Shown: positions 26,277 to 34,068 of the stretch, one piece after another
Layout of the letters: each line of letters opens with the position of its first letter
Numbering within the stretch: the stretch's first letter is position 1
NCBI GenBank assembly: GCA_964411425.1
Contig: CAYPKW010000007.1
Location: 1-64,000, forward strand
Length of the DNA stretch: 64,000 nucleotides
Reading direction: 5' to 3'
From: CAYPKW01 sp964411425
GTDB taxonomy: Bacteria; Pseudomonadota; Alphaproteobacteria; Dongiales; Dongiaceae
Program-made: the position numbers and the translations under genes
Notes under the pieces: model-generated
Told to the model about the DNA's origin: nothing
Databases searched by the model: none
What the model saw: only the letters and a program-made list of their open reading frames with translations

Positions 26277-27809
26277 TCACGCTGCCAGCGCGCCGCCTTC
26301 CCGTTTGCGGCGTTCGACGAAGTCCTTGAGCGCCTCGTCGATGCCGGCGTCGATGGGCGGCGGCTGGAACTCGGCCAAAAGCTGTTTCCAGATCGCGTTG
26401 GCGCGCTGGGCGGCGGTGAGCGCCCCCGCCAGGCGCCAATTCTCGAAGTTGCGCCAGTCGGAGACCATGGGGGCGTAAAAGGCGGTCTCGTAGCGTGCGA
26501 GCGTGTGGGCGGCGCCGAAGAAGTGTCCCCCCGGACCCACCTCGGCGATGGCGTCGAGGCCGAGGGTCTCGTCGTCGACCACGATGGGCTGCATGAACTC
26601 GCCCATCATCTGCAGCATCTCGGCATCGACCACGACCTTCTCGAAGGAGGCGACCAGCCCGCCCTCCATCCAGCCGGCGCCATGCATCACCATGTTGGCT
26701 CCGCCCATGACGGCGCCCCACAGCGACATCTCCGACTCATAGGCCGCCTGCGCGTCTACCGCGTTGGCGGAGCAGGCATTCGAGGAGCGATAGGGGAAGC
26801 CGTAGCGCCGGGCGAGCTGGCCGCCGGCCATGGCGGCGCGGGTGTATTCCGGCGTACCGAAGGCGGGCGCGCCGGACTTCATGTCCACGTTCGAGGTGAA
26901 GCCGCCGTACATGGCGGGTACGCCAGGGGCGACGATCTCGATGAACGCGATGCCGGCCAGCGCCTCGGCGTTCTGCTGGGCGAGCGCGCCGGCGATGGTG
27001 GCGGGCGACATGGCGCCGGACAGCGTGAACGGGGTAAGAACCACGGGCTGGCCGTGGCGCGCCATCTCCATGAGCCCCTGGAGCATCGGCCCGTCGAGGC
27101 GCAGGGGCGAGCTCGAGTTGACGATGGAGAAAAGGCTCGGTTCCGCCCGCAGCCGCTCCTTCGTGATGCCGCGCGCGATGCAGATCATGTCGATCGCGTC
27201 CGCGATCCGCTGCTGGCCCAGCGAGTACGGATGCCAGATCCGATCGGTGAGCGTGATCGCCGCGTAATGGGCGTCGAGGTGGCGGGTGGCGGCGGGAAGG
27301 TCCGCCGGCTCCACCGGATAGCCGGCGATGAACTGCACGATGTTGAGACTCTGCACGAGCCGCAGCAGATTGCAGTAGTCGGCGAATTTGCCCGGCCGCC
27401 GACCGTTGTCGAGGTCGGAGACGTTGGGCGCGCTCGCCACCGAGCCGAAGCTGACGTGGTTCCCGCCGAAGACGAGATTGCGCGCCGGATTGCGGGCATG
27501 GAGCGTGAACTCTCGCGGCACCTTCGCCACGCTCTCCATGACCAGGCCGCGGTCGAAGCGCACCCGCTGGCCGCCCGGCTTCACGTCGGCGCCGGCGGCC
27601 TTTAGGATCGACAGCGACTCCGCATCGAGGAAATCCATGCCGATGCTCTCGAGAATCCTGAGCGAGGCGCCGTGGATCGCCTCGACGTGATCGGCGCTCA
27701 AGACTTCGACCGGACGGTACGGATTGCGATAGGTGCGCCAGGGAAGCTGGTGCAGGCCCGTCCGCCCGCTGCGTCGCTCGCGCCGCCTCGTGGCTGCCTC
27801 TCGCGACAT
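26277..27809 (-). CDS. MttB-family (trimethylamine methyltransferase-like) protein
   Basis: A 510-residue TIM-barrel protein of the MttB superfamily. Typical segments are SADHVEAIHGASLRILESIG near the N-terminus, NVSDLDNGRRPGKFADY, YGGFTSNVDMKSGAPAFGTPE and VGPGGHFFGAAHTLARYE. There is no in-frame amber codon, so it is a non-pyrrolysine member, like those acting on glycine betaine or other quaternary amines. No corrinoid protein or reductive activase is nearby, so its partner must be elsewhere. The ATG at 27809 is chosen over one at 27878 because the extra residues show no family similarity. Confidence 0.82.
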   Translation of the reverse strand: MSREAATRRRERRSGRTGLHQLPWRTYRNPYRPVEVLSADHVEAIHGASLRILESIGMDFLDAESLSILKAAGADVKPGGQRVRFDRGLVMESVAKVPREFTLHARNPARNLVFGGNHVSFGSVASAPNVSDLDNGRRPGKFADYCNLLRLVQSLNIVQFIAGYPVEPADLPAATRHLDAHYAAITLTDRIWHPYSLGQQRIADAIDMICIARGITKERLRAEPSLFSIVNSSSPLRLDGPMLQGLMEMARHGQPVVLTPFTLSGAMSPATIAGALAQQNAEALAGIAFIEIVAPGVPAMYGGFTSNVDMKSGAPAFGTPEYTRAAMAGGQLARRYGFPYRSSNACSANAVDAQAAYESEMSLWGAVMGGANMVMHGAGWMEGGLVASFEKVVVDAEMLQMMGEFMQPIVVDDETLGLDAIAEVGPGGHFFGAAHTLARYETAFYAPMVSDWRNFENWRLAGALTAAQRANAIWKQLLAEFQPPPIDAGIDEALKDFVERRKREGGALAA

Positions 27810-27925
27810 GCTTGCGTTCGTCCTCCGCTCGCGATCGGTGTCGCATCCTTCTACAGGGTTTCGAGCGGAAAGCCACACCGACTCGTGATTTGGCGAATCC
27901 GCCTCGCGCGTGGGATGCTCGCGCC

Positions 27926-28903
27926 ATGCCGGGCCGCATTCTCGGATCCATCCTCCTGTTCCTCGCCGGCAGCGCGCGGGCGGACGAGAGCCAGTGGCAG
28001 GGCGAGTGGCCGAACACCGACTTCTCGAAACACCTGGTTGACTTCGCCGAGATCATGTCCGGCGGCCCGCCCAAGGACGGGATACCGGCCATCGACCGTC
28101 CGGTCTTCGCGGCGGTGGCGGACGCGCCTGCGCTCGCCGACCGCGAGCCGGTCATCGGCCTCATGGTCGGCGGGGACGCTCGCGCCTATCCCTTGCGCGT
28201 CCTGATCTGGCACGAGATCGTCAACGACACCGTGGGCGGCGTGCCGGTGGCGGTCACCTTCTGCCCATTGTGCAACGCGGCCGTGGTGTTCGATCGCCGG
28301 CTCGGCGGCCGCGTGCTCGATTTCGGGACCACCGGCAAGCTCCGGTTCTCCGACCTCATCATGTACGACCGGCGGACGGAAAGCTGGTGGCAGCAGTTCG
28401 CCGGCGAGGCGATCGTGGGCGAGCTCACCGGCAACACGCTCGACATCCTGCCCGCCCGCCTCGAATCCTTCGCCTCGTTCCGCGACCGGGCCCCCGCGGG
28501 GAAGGTCCTGGTGCCGACCGACCCCGGCCTCAGGAGCTACGGCGCCAACCCCTACGCCGGCTACGATACGCGTACGGAACCGTACGGCTTCTATCGGGGT
28601 CTGCTGCCGAACGAGGTGGCACCGCTCTCCCGCGTGGTGTCGCTGGCCGACCGACGCGAGGCGTGGAGCCTCGACCTGCTGCGCCGCCTGGGCGAGGTGC
28701 GCACGCCCGACGGCACGCTCTTACGCTGGCAGCCGGGCCAGAGCTCGGCCCTCGACACCCCGCTGATCGCCGACGGCATGGAGGTGGGCGGCGTCACGGC
28801 GACGCAGGACGGATTGGACGTCCCCTACTTCGTCGATTTCGCCTTCGCGTTCCGGGCCTTCCAGCCGAACGCCACGATCCACGCCCCGCCGGCGGCGCCA
28901 TAG
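27926..28903 (+). CDS. DUF3179 domain-containing exported protein
   Basis: A 325-residue protein with a signal peptide (GRILGSILLFLAGSARAD). The DUF3179 core is clear: ARAYPLRVLIWHEIVNDTVGG, then VAVTFCPLCNAAVVFDRRL and the RFSDLIMYDRRTESWWQQF segment. The CPLC motif is a conserved Cys pair that could be redox-active or bind metal. Function is unknown across the family. It faces the methyltransferase head-to-head over about 115 bases. Confidence 0.85.
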   Translation: MPGRILGSILLFLAGSARADESQWQGEWPNTDFSKHLVDFAEIMSGGPPKDGIPAIDRPVFAAVADAPALADREPVIGLMVGGDARAYPLRVLIWHEIVNDTVGGVPVAVTFCPLCNAAVVFDRRLGGRVLDFGTTGKLRFSDLIMYDRRTESWWQQFAGEAIVGELTGNTLDILPARLESFASFRDRAPAGKVLVPTDPGLRSYGANPYAGYDTRTEPYGFYRGLLPNEVAPLSRVVSLADRREAWSLDLLRRLGEVRTPDGTLLRWQPGQSSALDTPLIADGMEVGGVTATQDGLDVPYFVDFAFAFRAFQPNATIHAPPAAP

Positions 28904-28981
28904 CAACGCCATTTACCGGCGGCGGACCGGGTTGTAGATAGAAGCGGTCCACCCCACCCAACCATTCGGAGAGACCGCAAG

Positions 28982-30319
28982 ATGAGCGACGTCCCCTCGT
29001 CCGTCACCTATGCCGTGATCGGCGCCGGCATCCATGGCCTCAGCACGGCCTGGCATCTGGCCATGGAGCTCGAGCGCAAGGGCAAGGGGTCGGGGCGCGA
29101 CATCGTCGTGCTCGACAAGACTGGACCCGGCGCGGGCGCCAGCGGCATCGCCTGCGGCTGCGTGCGCAACCTCTACATGACGGAACCGTTGCACGCGATC
29201 CTGCGCCATTCGGTGGACGTATGGATGTACGACCCGGTCGCCTTCGGATTCCAGCAGGTTGGTTACGTCTCGGCGGGGGAAGCGAACCAGCTCAAGGACT
29301 ACGAGAAGTTGCACGCCAGCCAGAACCGGGTCGGCTACCCCTCCGACCTCTACGCCGGAAAGGACGCCAAGAACTTCCTCAAGAAGATCTGGCCGGACTT
29401 CAACGTGGACGGCATCGGCGTGGCGCTGCACGAAAAGCCGAGCGGCTACGCCGGCACCCGGCAGGCGGTCGCCGGCCTGGCGCAGAAATGCGCCGACCAC
29501 GGGGTGCGGGTGCTCTCGGGCGTCGAGGTCACGGGCTACGACGTGACGAACGGCAGGATCGCCAAACTGAACACCAATTTCGGCGCTATACGATGCGACG
29601 CCGTGGTGTGGGGGCTGGGCGCCTGGACTGGGAAGCACTGGGAGATGCTGGGGCTGCCGATGAAACTCGACTGCCGGTACAAGGACGGAAACGTGGTCCG
29701 CGACAAGGACATGTGGACGTACTGGCGCCTGCTCGAAGGCGAGGTCTACATCGAGAAGCCGTACCGCACCGCCGACGACCGCGACCCGCCGGTCCTCCAC
29801 GTCGAGCTGATGACCACGCCGGTCAAGGAGGACGGCGCGGGACGCGAGCTCGCCGACCACCTCTACGTCTACTGGAAGAACGGCGCCGAGCGCATGGACC
29901 GGCCCGGCGTGCAGGGCGGCAGCATCCCGATCAAGATCGGGCCGCGGGCGACGCTCGACCCATACGGCCACGCCAACGACGAGTACCAGGCGGAGCCGGA
30001 GTTCGCGAACTACCTGACCAGCGCCATGGCGCAGCTTATGCCCCGCTTCAAGGGCCACCGGAAGAACTTCCGCGAGCGCCGCAACGGCGGCATCGGCGCC
30101 TTCACCCCGGACAACGTGCCGATCTTCGATTTCGTGCTGCCCAATCTGTACATGATCGCGGACTCGAACCACGGCTTCAAGATGACCGGCGTGGGCAAGC
30201 TGGCGGCGCAGCTCTTGGCCGGCGGCAACCGGGTGCCCGAGCTGGAGCCGTTCGCGCTGGCGCGTTTCAAGGAGGGCCGCACCTTCGGCGCCTCGAACTC
30301 TCATTGCCCGTGGGTGTGA
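28982..30319 (+). CDS. FAD-dependent amine oxidoreductase (DAO family)
   Basis: A 445-residue flavoprotein. A Rossmann dinucleotide motif (VIGAGIHGLSTAWHLA) starts at about residue 12, and LDKTGPGAGASGIACGCVRN is the second FAD contact. YMIADSNHGFKMTGVGKLAAQLL near the C-terminus is typical of the sarcosine oxidase beta/glycine oxidase group. The substrate is likely a secondary or tertiary amine such as an N-methyl amino acid. No sarcosine oxidase alpha, gamma or delta genes adjoin it. The MttB-family protein nearby may act on related methylated amines, but that link is inference. Confidence 0.8.
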   Translation: MSDVPSSVTYAVIGAGIHGLSTAWHLAMELERKGKGSGRDIVVLDKTGPGAGASGIACGCVRNLYMTEPLHAILRHSVDVWMYDPVAFGFQQVGYVSAGEANQLKDYEKLHASQNRVGYPSDLYAGKDAKNFLKKIWPDFNVDGIGVALHEKPSGYAGTRQAVAGLAQKCADHGVRVLSGVEVTGYDVTNGRIAKLNTNFGAIRCDAVVWGLGAWTGKHWEMLGLPMKLDCRYKDGNVVRDKDMWTYWRLLEGEVYIEKPYRTADDRDPPVLHVELMTTPVKEDGAGRELADHLYVYWKNGAERMDRPGVQGGSIPIKIGPRATLDPYGHANDEYQAEPEFANYLTSAMAQLMPRFKGHRKNFRERRNGGIGAFTPDNVPIFDFVLPNLYMIADSNHGFKMTGVGKLAAQLLAGGNRVPELEPFALARFKEGRTFGASNSHCPWV

Positions 30320-30441
30320 GGCGCCGGCAGCCTGCTCGACCGGGCACGAGCGTCAACTATCCGATTGCCTCGGCGCGGCTCCGGCGGTTAAATATACTGG
30401 CACCCGGCGCAGTACGGGATCGGAACAAGGGAGGATTGGTC

Positions 30442-31704
30442 ATGCAATGGCGAAATCTCGCCGCATCGGCGGCGGCGCTCGGACTGATGGCGGCTCTGGC
30501 GCCGACGGAGGCCGGGGCGGACAATTTGCAGAAGCTCGGGCAGTTCAAGCTTACCGGCACCTCGGCCAACATGGAGGTGGTGCCGCAGACGGGCGAGAAC
30601 GCGGACGCCATCAAGGCGATCCTTACCCGCGTCAATCTGCCGGCGGGCTTCAAGATCGGCCTTTACGCCATCGTACCGGACGCCCGCCACATGGCGGTCG
30701 GCCCGTCCACCGGCATGGTCTTCGTCGGCACGCGCAAGACGAAGGCCTGGGCCGTTACCGACCGCAACAAGGACCGGGTGGCCGACGAGGTCAAGATCTT
30801 CGCGCCGTCGATCGAGATGACGCTGCCCAACGGCGTGTGCTTCTCGAAGGACGGGTTCCTCTACATCGCCGAGCAGAACCGCGTGCTGGTCTATCCGGCG
30901 GCCGAGTTCTTCTACGAAGGGCCGGACGTGGCGGCCTTTGTCGTGGTCGCCAAGGGGGATCTGATCCCGACGGACGAGGAATCCTACAATCACACCGCGC
31001 GGGTGTGCGACATCGGCCCCGACAACAAGCTCTACATCACGCTCGGCCAGCCGTTCAACGTTCCGCCGCCCGAGAAGTTGGATCTTTACAACCAGTTCGG
31101 GCTCGGCGGCATCATCCGCATGGACCGCGACGGCAAGAATCGCGAGGTCTACGCCTACGGCGTGCGCAACTCGGTGGGCATGGACTTCAACCCGGCCAAC
31201 GGCGAGCTCTGGTTCAACGACAACCAGGTCGACGGCATGGGCGACGACATCCCTCCGGGCGAGCTCAATCGCGCGACCGGTCCGGGCCAGCATTTCGGCT
31301 TTCCGTGGTACGGCGGCGGCGCGGTGCGCACCAGCGAGTACAAGGACAGCGAGGTGCCGGCCGACACCGTTCCGCCGGCCGTGGAACAGGTGGCGCATGC
31401 CGCGGACCTCGGCATGATGTTCTACACGGGCAGGATGTTCCCCTCGAAGTACAACGGCGGCATCTTCGGCGCCCAGCACGGATCGTGGAATCGGACCACG
31501 CCGGTGGGCGCGCGGGTGATGTTCACCTCGGTCAACGCCGACGGCTCGGTCGGCGAGACGAGCGTCTTCGCGGACGGCTGGCTGGACGAGTCGACTGGGG
31601 AGGCTCTCGGACGCCCGGTCGACATCGCGCAGTTGCCGGACGGCTCGATCCTGGTCTCGGACGACTTGACCGGGGCCATCTACCGCATCTGGTACGAGCG
31701 CTGA
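30442..31704 (+). CDS. Exported sorbosone dehydrogenase-type beta-propeller
   Basis: A 420-residue periplasmic protein with a signal peptide (NLAASAAALGLMAALAPTEAGA). It follows the L-sorbosone/PQQ-dependent aldose dehydrogenase propeller pattern: LPAGFKIGLYAIVPDARHMAVGP, NGVCFSKDGFLYIAEQNRVLV, ARVCDIGPDNKLYITLGQPFN, YGVRNSVGMDFNPANGELWFND and FGAQHGSWNRT. A PQQ-dependent sugar or aldehyde oxidation is likely. GGGAGGA precedes the ATG. The cytochrome c gene follows as probable electron acceptor, and pqqA begins about 500 bases downstream. Confidence 0.84.
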   Translation: MQWRNLAASAAALGLMAALAPTEAGADNLQKLGQFKLTGTSANMEVVPQTGENADAIKAILTRVNLPAGFKIGLYAIVPDARHMAVGPSTGMVFVGTRKTKAWAVTDRNKDRVADEVKIFAPSIEMTLPNGVCFSKDGFLYIAEQNRVLVYPAAEFFYEGPDVAAFVVVAKGDLIPTDEESYNHTARVCDIGPDNKLYITLGQPFNVPPPEKLDLYNQFGLGGIIRMDRDGKNREVYAYGVRNSVGMDFNPANGELWFNDNQVDGMGDDIPPGELNRATGPGQHFGFPWYGGGAVRTSEYKDSEVPADTVPPAVEQVAHAADLGMMFYTGRMFPSKYNGGIFGAQHGSWNRTTPVGARVMFTSVNADGSVGETSVFADGWLDESTGEALGRPVDIAQLPDGSILVSDDLTGAIYRIWYER

Positions 31705-31712
31705 GCGGGCTC

Positions 31713-31742
31713 GGCGGACGGCGGCGCTTGCCGCCGTCCGCC
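31713..31742. other. Perfect 13-bp GC hairpin between dehydrogenase and cytochrome c
   Basis: GGCGGACGGCGGC (31713-31725), a GCTT tetraloop, and its exact complement GCCGCCGTCCGCC (31730-31742) lie 9 bases after the dehydrogenase stop and 12 before the cytochrome c ATG. There is no T-tract, so a factor-independent terminator is unlikely. A transcript-stabilising or partial-attenuation hairpin fits its place inside an operon. Confidence 0.7.
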
Positions 31743-31754
31743 GCCGCCCCGAGG

Positions 31755-32102
31755 ATGGTCTTGGCCGCCATGCGCCAGCCCCGAATCCCAGCGCTGGCCG
31801 CGGCGGCCCTCTTGGCCTGCACCGCCGCCGCCGCCGCGGCCGGCGATCCGGCGACCGGCCGCGAGAAGGCCAAGGTGTGCCGTGTCTGTCACGGCATGGA
31901 CGGCATCGGGCGCATGCCGAACGTGCCCAACATCGCCGGCGAAAGCGAGTTGTACCTCGTCAAGCAGCTCAAGGCGTTCCGCTCGGGCGAGCGCAAGGAC
32001 GAGCAGATGGCGGTGGTCGCCAAGCCCCTGAGCGATGACGACATCGCCAATTTGGCGGCTTGGTACGCCGCCATCGAGTTCACGGTGACGGCGCCCAAGT
32101 GA
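31755..32102 (+). CDS. Periplasmic class-I cytochrome c
   Basis: A protein of about 115 residues with a signal peptide (IPALAAAALLACTAAAAAAG) and one heme c site CRVCHG. The axial Met is probably in the KDEQMAVVAKPLSDDDI segment, which together with LAAWYAAIEF is typical of small c553-like cytochromes. It follows the sorbosone-type dehydrogenase and is its likely electron acceptor. The ATG at 31755 is used; one at 31770 would shorten the n-region by five residues. No ribosome site clearly favours either. Confidence 0.85.
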   Translation: MVLAAMRQPRIPALAAAALLACTAAAAAAGDPATGREKAKVCRVCHGMDGIGRMPNVPNIAGESELYLVKQLKAFRSGERKDEQMAVVAKPLSDDDIANLAAWYAAIEFTVTAPK

Positions 32103-32219
32103 ACGAGGCGCCTCGAATCGTCGCGCCCTTGCGTTCGCCTCCGGAATGCGACAATGTACTTCGCGGCGGCAGGTCGGATATCGGTTCGGCCGCCGCGCCG
32201 ATAAGGGAGGCAGCACCGG

Positions 32220-32303
32220 ATGAAGAAGTCTTGGAAACGCCCTCGCGTCGTCGAGATCGCGGTCGGGCTCGAGATCAACAGTTACGCCTGCGCCGCGCTG
32301 TAG
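32220..32303 (+). CDS. pqqA: PqqA, PQQ precursor peptide
   Basis: A 27-residue peptide, MKKSWKRPRVVEIAVGLEIN followed by SYACAAL. Glu18 and Tyr22 are in the E-x3-Y spacing that PqqE cross-links to make pyrroloquinoline quinone. AAGGGAGG lies about 9 bases before the ATG. The position immediately before pqqB confirms the identity. Most PqqA peptides are 22-29 residues, so the length is normal. The basic N-terminus (KKSWKRPR) is the part that would act as leader. Confidence 0.92.
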   Translation: MKKSWKRPRVVEIAVGLEINSYACAAL

Positions 32304-32310
32304 TAGCGGC

Positions 32311-32338
32311 GCCCGGACGGCCGCAGGGTCGTCCGGGC
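32311..32338 (+). other. Hairpin between pqqA and pqqB
   Basis: GCCCGGACG (32311-32319) pairs exactly with CGTCCGGGC (32330-32338) around a 10-base loop, 7 bases after the pqqA stop. In other bacteria pqqA transcript is made in excess of pqqB-E by partial termination or 3' protection at this place. The structure fits that role; no T-run follows, so complete termination is not expected. Confidence 0.6.
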
Positions 32339-32391
32339 AGTAGGTCCAACGCGGACGCCGGCACGAAGAGCGCGGCAGGGCGTCCCGCGAC

Positions 32392-33324
32392 ATGATGCAG
32401 GTCCGCGTCCTCGGCTCGGCGGCGGGCGGCGGTTTTCCGCAGTGGAACTGTAACTGCGCCAATTGCAGTCTCGTGCGCTCCGGCGCCCCTGGGGTGCGTG
32501 CGCGCACTCAGTCTTCCGTCGCCGCGACGGCAAACGGCCGGGGCTGGGTCCTATTGAACGCATCGCCGGACCTGCGCCAGCAAATCCTCGGAACGCCCCC
32601 GCTGCAGCCGACGGAGGGCCGGCGCGACAGCCCGATCAAGGCCGTCGTGCTGACCAATGCCGATGTCGACCACGTCGCGGGCCTTCTCACGCTGCGCGAG
32701 CGACAACCGGTGGCGGTCTACGCCACGTCGCGCGTGCTTGCGGCGCTGTCGCTGAACCCGATCTTCGCCGTTCTCGATCCCGGCGTCGCGCCCAGGCGCG
32801 AGCTGCCGTTGGCGCGCCCCATCGAGCTGGCGGGAGCGGAGGGCGAGCCGCTAGGCGTCTCGGTCGAGGCGTTCGACGTGCCGGGCAAGGTCGCGCTATA
32901 CTTGGAAGACGCCGGCGCAGGCCCCGGCTGGGGCACCCAACCCGGCGATACGGTCGGGTTGTCCGTCGCGGAAAGCGGCCGTGCGGGCGGGTTCTTCTAT
33001 GTCCCCGGCTGCGCCGCGGTCGACGGCGTCTTGGCCGGCCGATTGGCGGGGGCCGGGCTCGTGCTGTTCGACGGTACGCTGTTCAGGGACGACGAGATGA
33101 CGGCCGGCGGAACGGGAACCAAGAGCGGCCAGCGCATGGGACACATCAGCATCGACGGGCCGCGGGGATCGTTGGCGGCGTTCGCCGGCTTGGGGGTGCG
33201 CCAGCGCGTCTTCATCCACGTCAACAACACCAATCCCATTCTCGTCGAGCATTCTCCGGAACGCGCCGCGGTCGAGGCCGCCGGCTGGCAGGTCGCGCAC
33301 GACGGGCAGGAGTTCGCGCTGTGA
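32392..33324 (+). CDS. pqqB: PqqB, metallo-beta-lactamase-fold protein of PQQ synthesis
   Basis: A 310-residue protein. The N-terminal VLGSAAGGGFPQWNCNCANC includes the CxCxxC zinc site specific to PqqB. SPDLRQQI and LTNADVDHVAGLLTLRE are the altered metallo-beta-lactamase motif, and GHISIDGPRGSLAAF and FIHVNNTNPIL are C-terminal family signatures. PqqB is thought to hydroxylate a Tyr-derived intermediate of PQQ. Two ATGs are adjacent at 32392 and 32395. The stop overlaps the pqqC GTG (GTGA). Confidence 0.94.
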   Translation: MMQVRVLGSAAGGGFPQWNCNCANCSLVRSGAPGVRARTQSSVAATANGRGWVLLNASPDLRQQILGTPPLQPTEGRRDSPIKAVVLTNADVDHVAGLLTLRERQPVAVYATSRVLAALSLNPIFAVLDPGVAPRRELPLARPIELAGAEGEPLGVSVEAFDVPGKVALYLEDAGAGPGWGTQPGDTVGLSVAESGRAGGFFYVPGCAAVDGVLAGRLAGAGLVLFDGTLFRDDEMTAGGTGTKSGQRMGHISIDGPRGSLAAFAGLGVRQRVFIHVNNTNPILVEHSPERAAVEAAGWQVAHDGQEFAL

Positions 33325-34061
33325 ACAGGCCACTCGATCCGAATGAGCTCGAGGCGCGACTGCGCGCGATCGGGGCCGAGCGATACCACCACCTCCACCC
33401 GTTCCACCGGCTCCTGCACGGCGGCCGGTTGTCCCGCGGCCAGGTCCAGGCTTGGGCGCTCAATCGCTACTGCTATCAGGCGGCCATCCCGGTCAAGGAC
33501 GCCACGCTGATCGCCCGCACCGGCGACCCCGACATTCGCCGCACCTGGCGCCAGCGCCTGGTCGACCACGACGGCGCAGCACCAGGCGAAGGCGGCATCG
33601 CCCGCTGGCTGCGCCTCACCGATGGCCTCGGCCTCGACCGCGACATGGTCGTCTCAGAGCGCAAGGCCCTGCCGGCGACGCGGTTCGCCGTCGCGGCCTA
33701 CGTCGACTTTGTCGCACGGCGGCCGCTGGTCGAGGCGATTGCGTCCTCGCTGACCGAGCTGTTTTCGCCCGGCATCATCGCTGAGCGCGTGGCCGGCATG
33801 CTCGCCAACTACGATTTCGTCTCGAAGGAGACCTTGGCCTACTTCGAGGCCCGGCTGTCGCAGGCGCCGCGCGACGCCGACTTCGCCTTGGCCTACGTCA
33901 AGGACCACGCGAGCACGCCTGAGCAGCAGCGCGCGGTGCTCGAGGCTCTGGAATTCAAGTGCGACGTGCTGTGGGCCCAGCTCGACGCGCTCCATCACGC
34001 CTATGTCGAGCCGGGCCACGTCCCGCCGGGCTGCTTCGTGCCCGGCGTCGACGCGCCATGA
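33321..34061 (+). CDS. pqqC: PqqC, pyrroloquinoline-quinone synthase
   Basis: A 246-residue cofactorless oxidase that performs the last ring-closure and eight-electron oxidation of PQQ. YHHLHPFHRLLHGGRLSRGQVQAWALNRY is the typical N-terminal region (split here: HPFHRLLHGG, QVQAWALNRYCYQ). Family segments IPVKDATLIARTGDPDIRR, VDHDG, ATRFAVAAYVDF and LANYDFVSKETLAYFEARL are intact. The start is a GTG inside a GTGA overlap with pqqB. The C-terminus ends at the normal place, so there is no PqqD fusion. Confidence 0.94.
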   Translation: MNRPLDPNELEARLRAIGAERYHHLHPFHRLLHGGRLSRGQVQAWALNRYCYQAAIPVKDATLIARTGDPDIRRTWRQRLVDHDGAAPGEGGIARWLRLTDGLGLDRDMVVSERKALPATRFAVAAYVDFVARRPLVEAIASSLTELFSPGIIAERVAGMLANYDFVSKETLAYFEARLSQAPRDADFALAYVKDHASTPEQQRAVLEALEFKCDVLWAQLDALHHAYVEPGHVPPGCFVPGVDAP

Positions 34062-34068
34062 GGGACTG

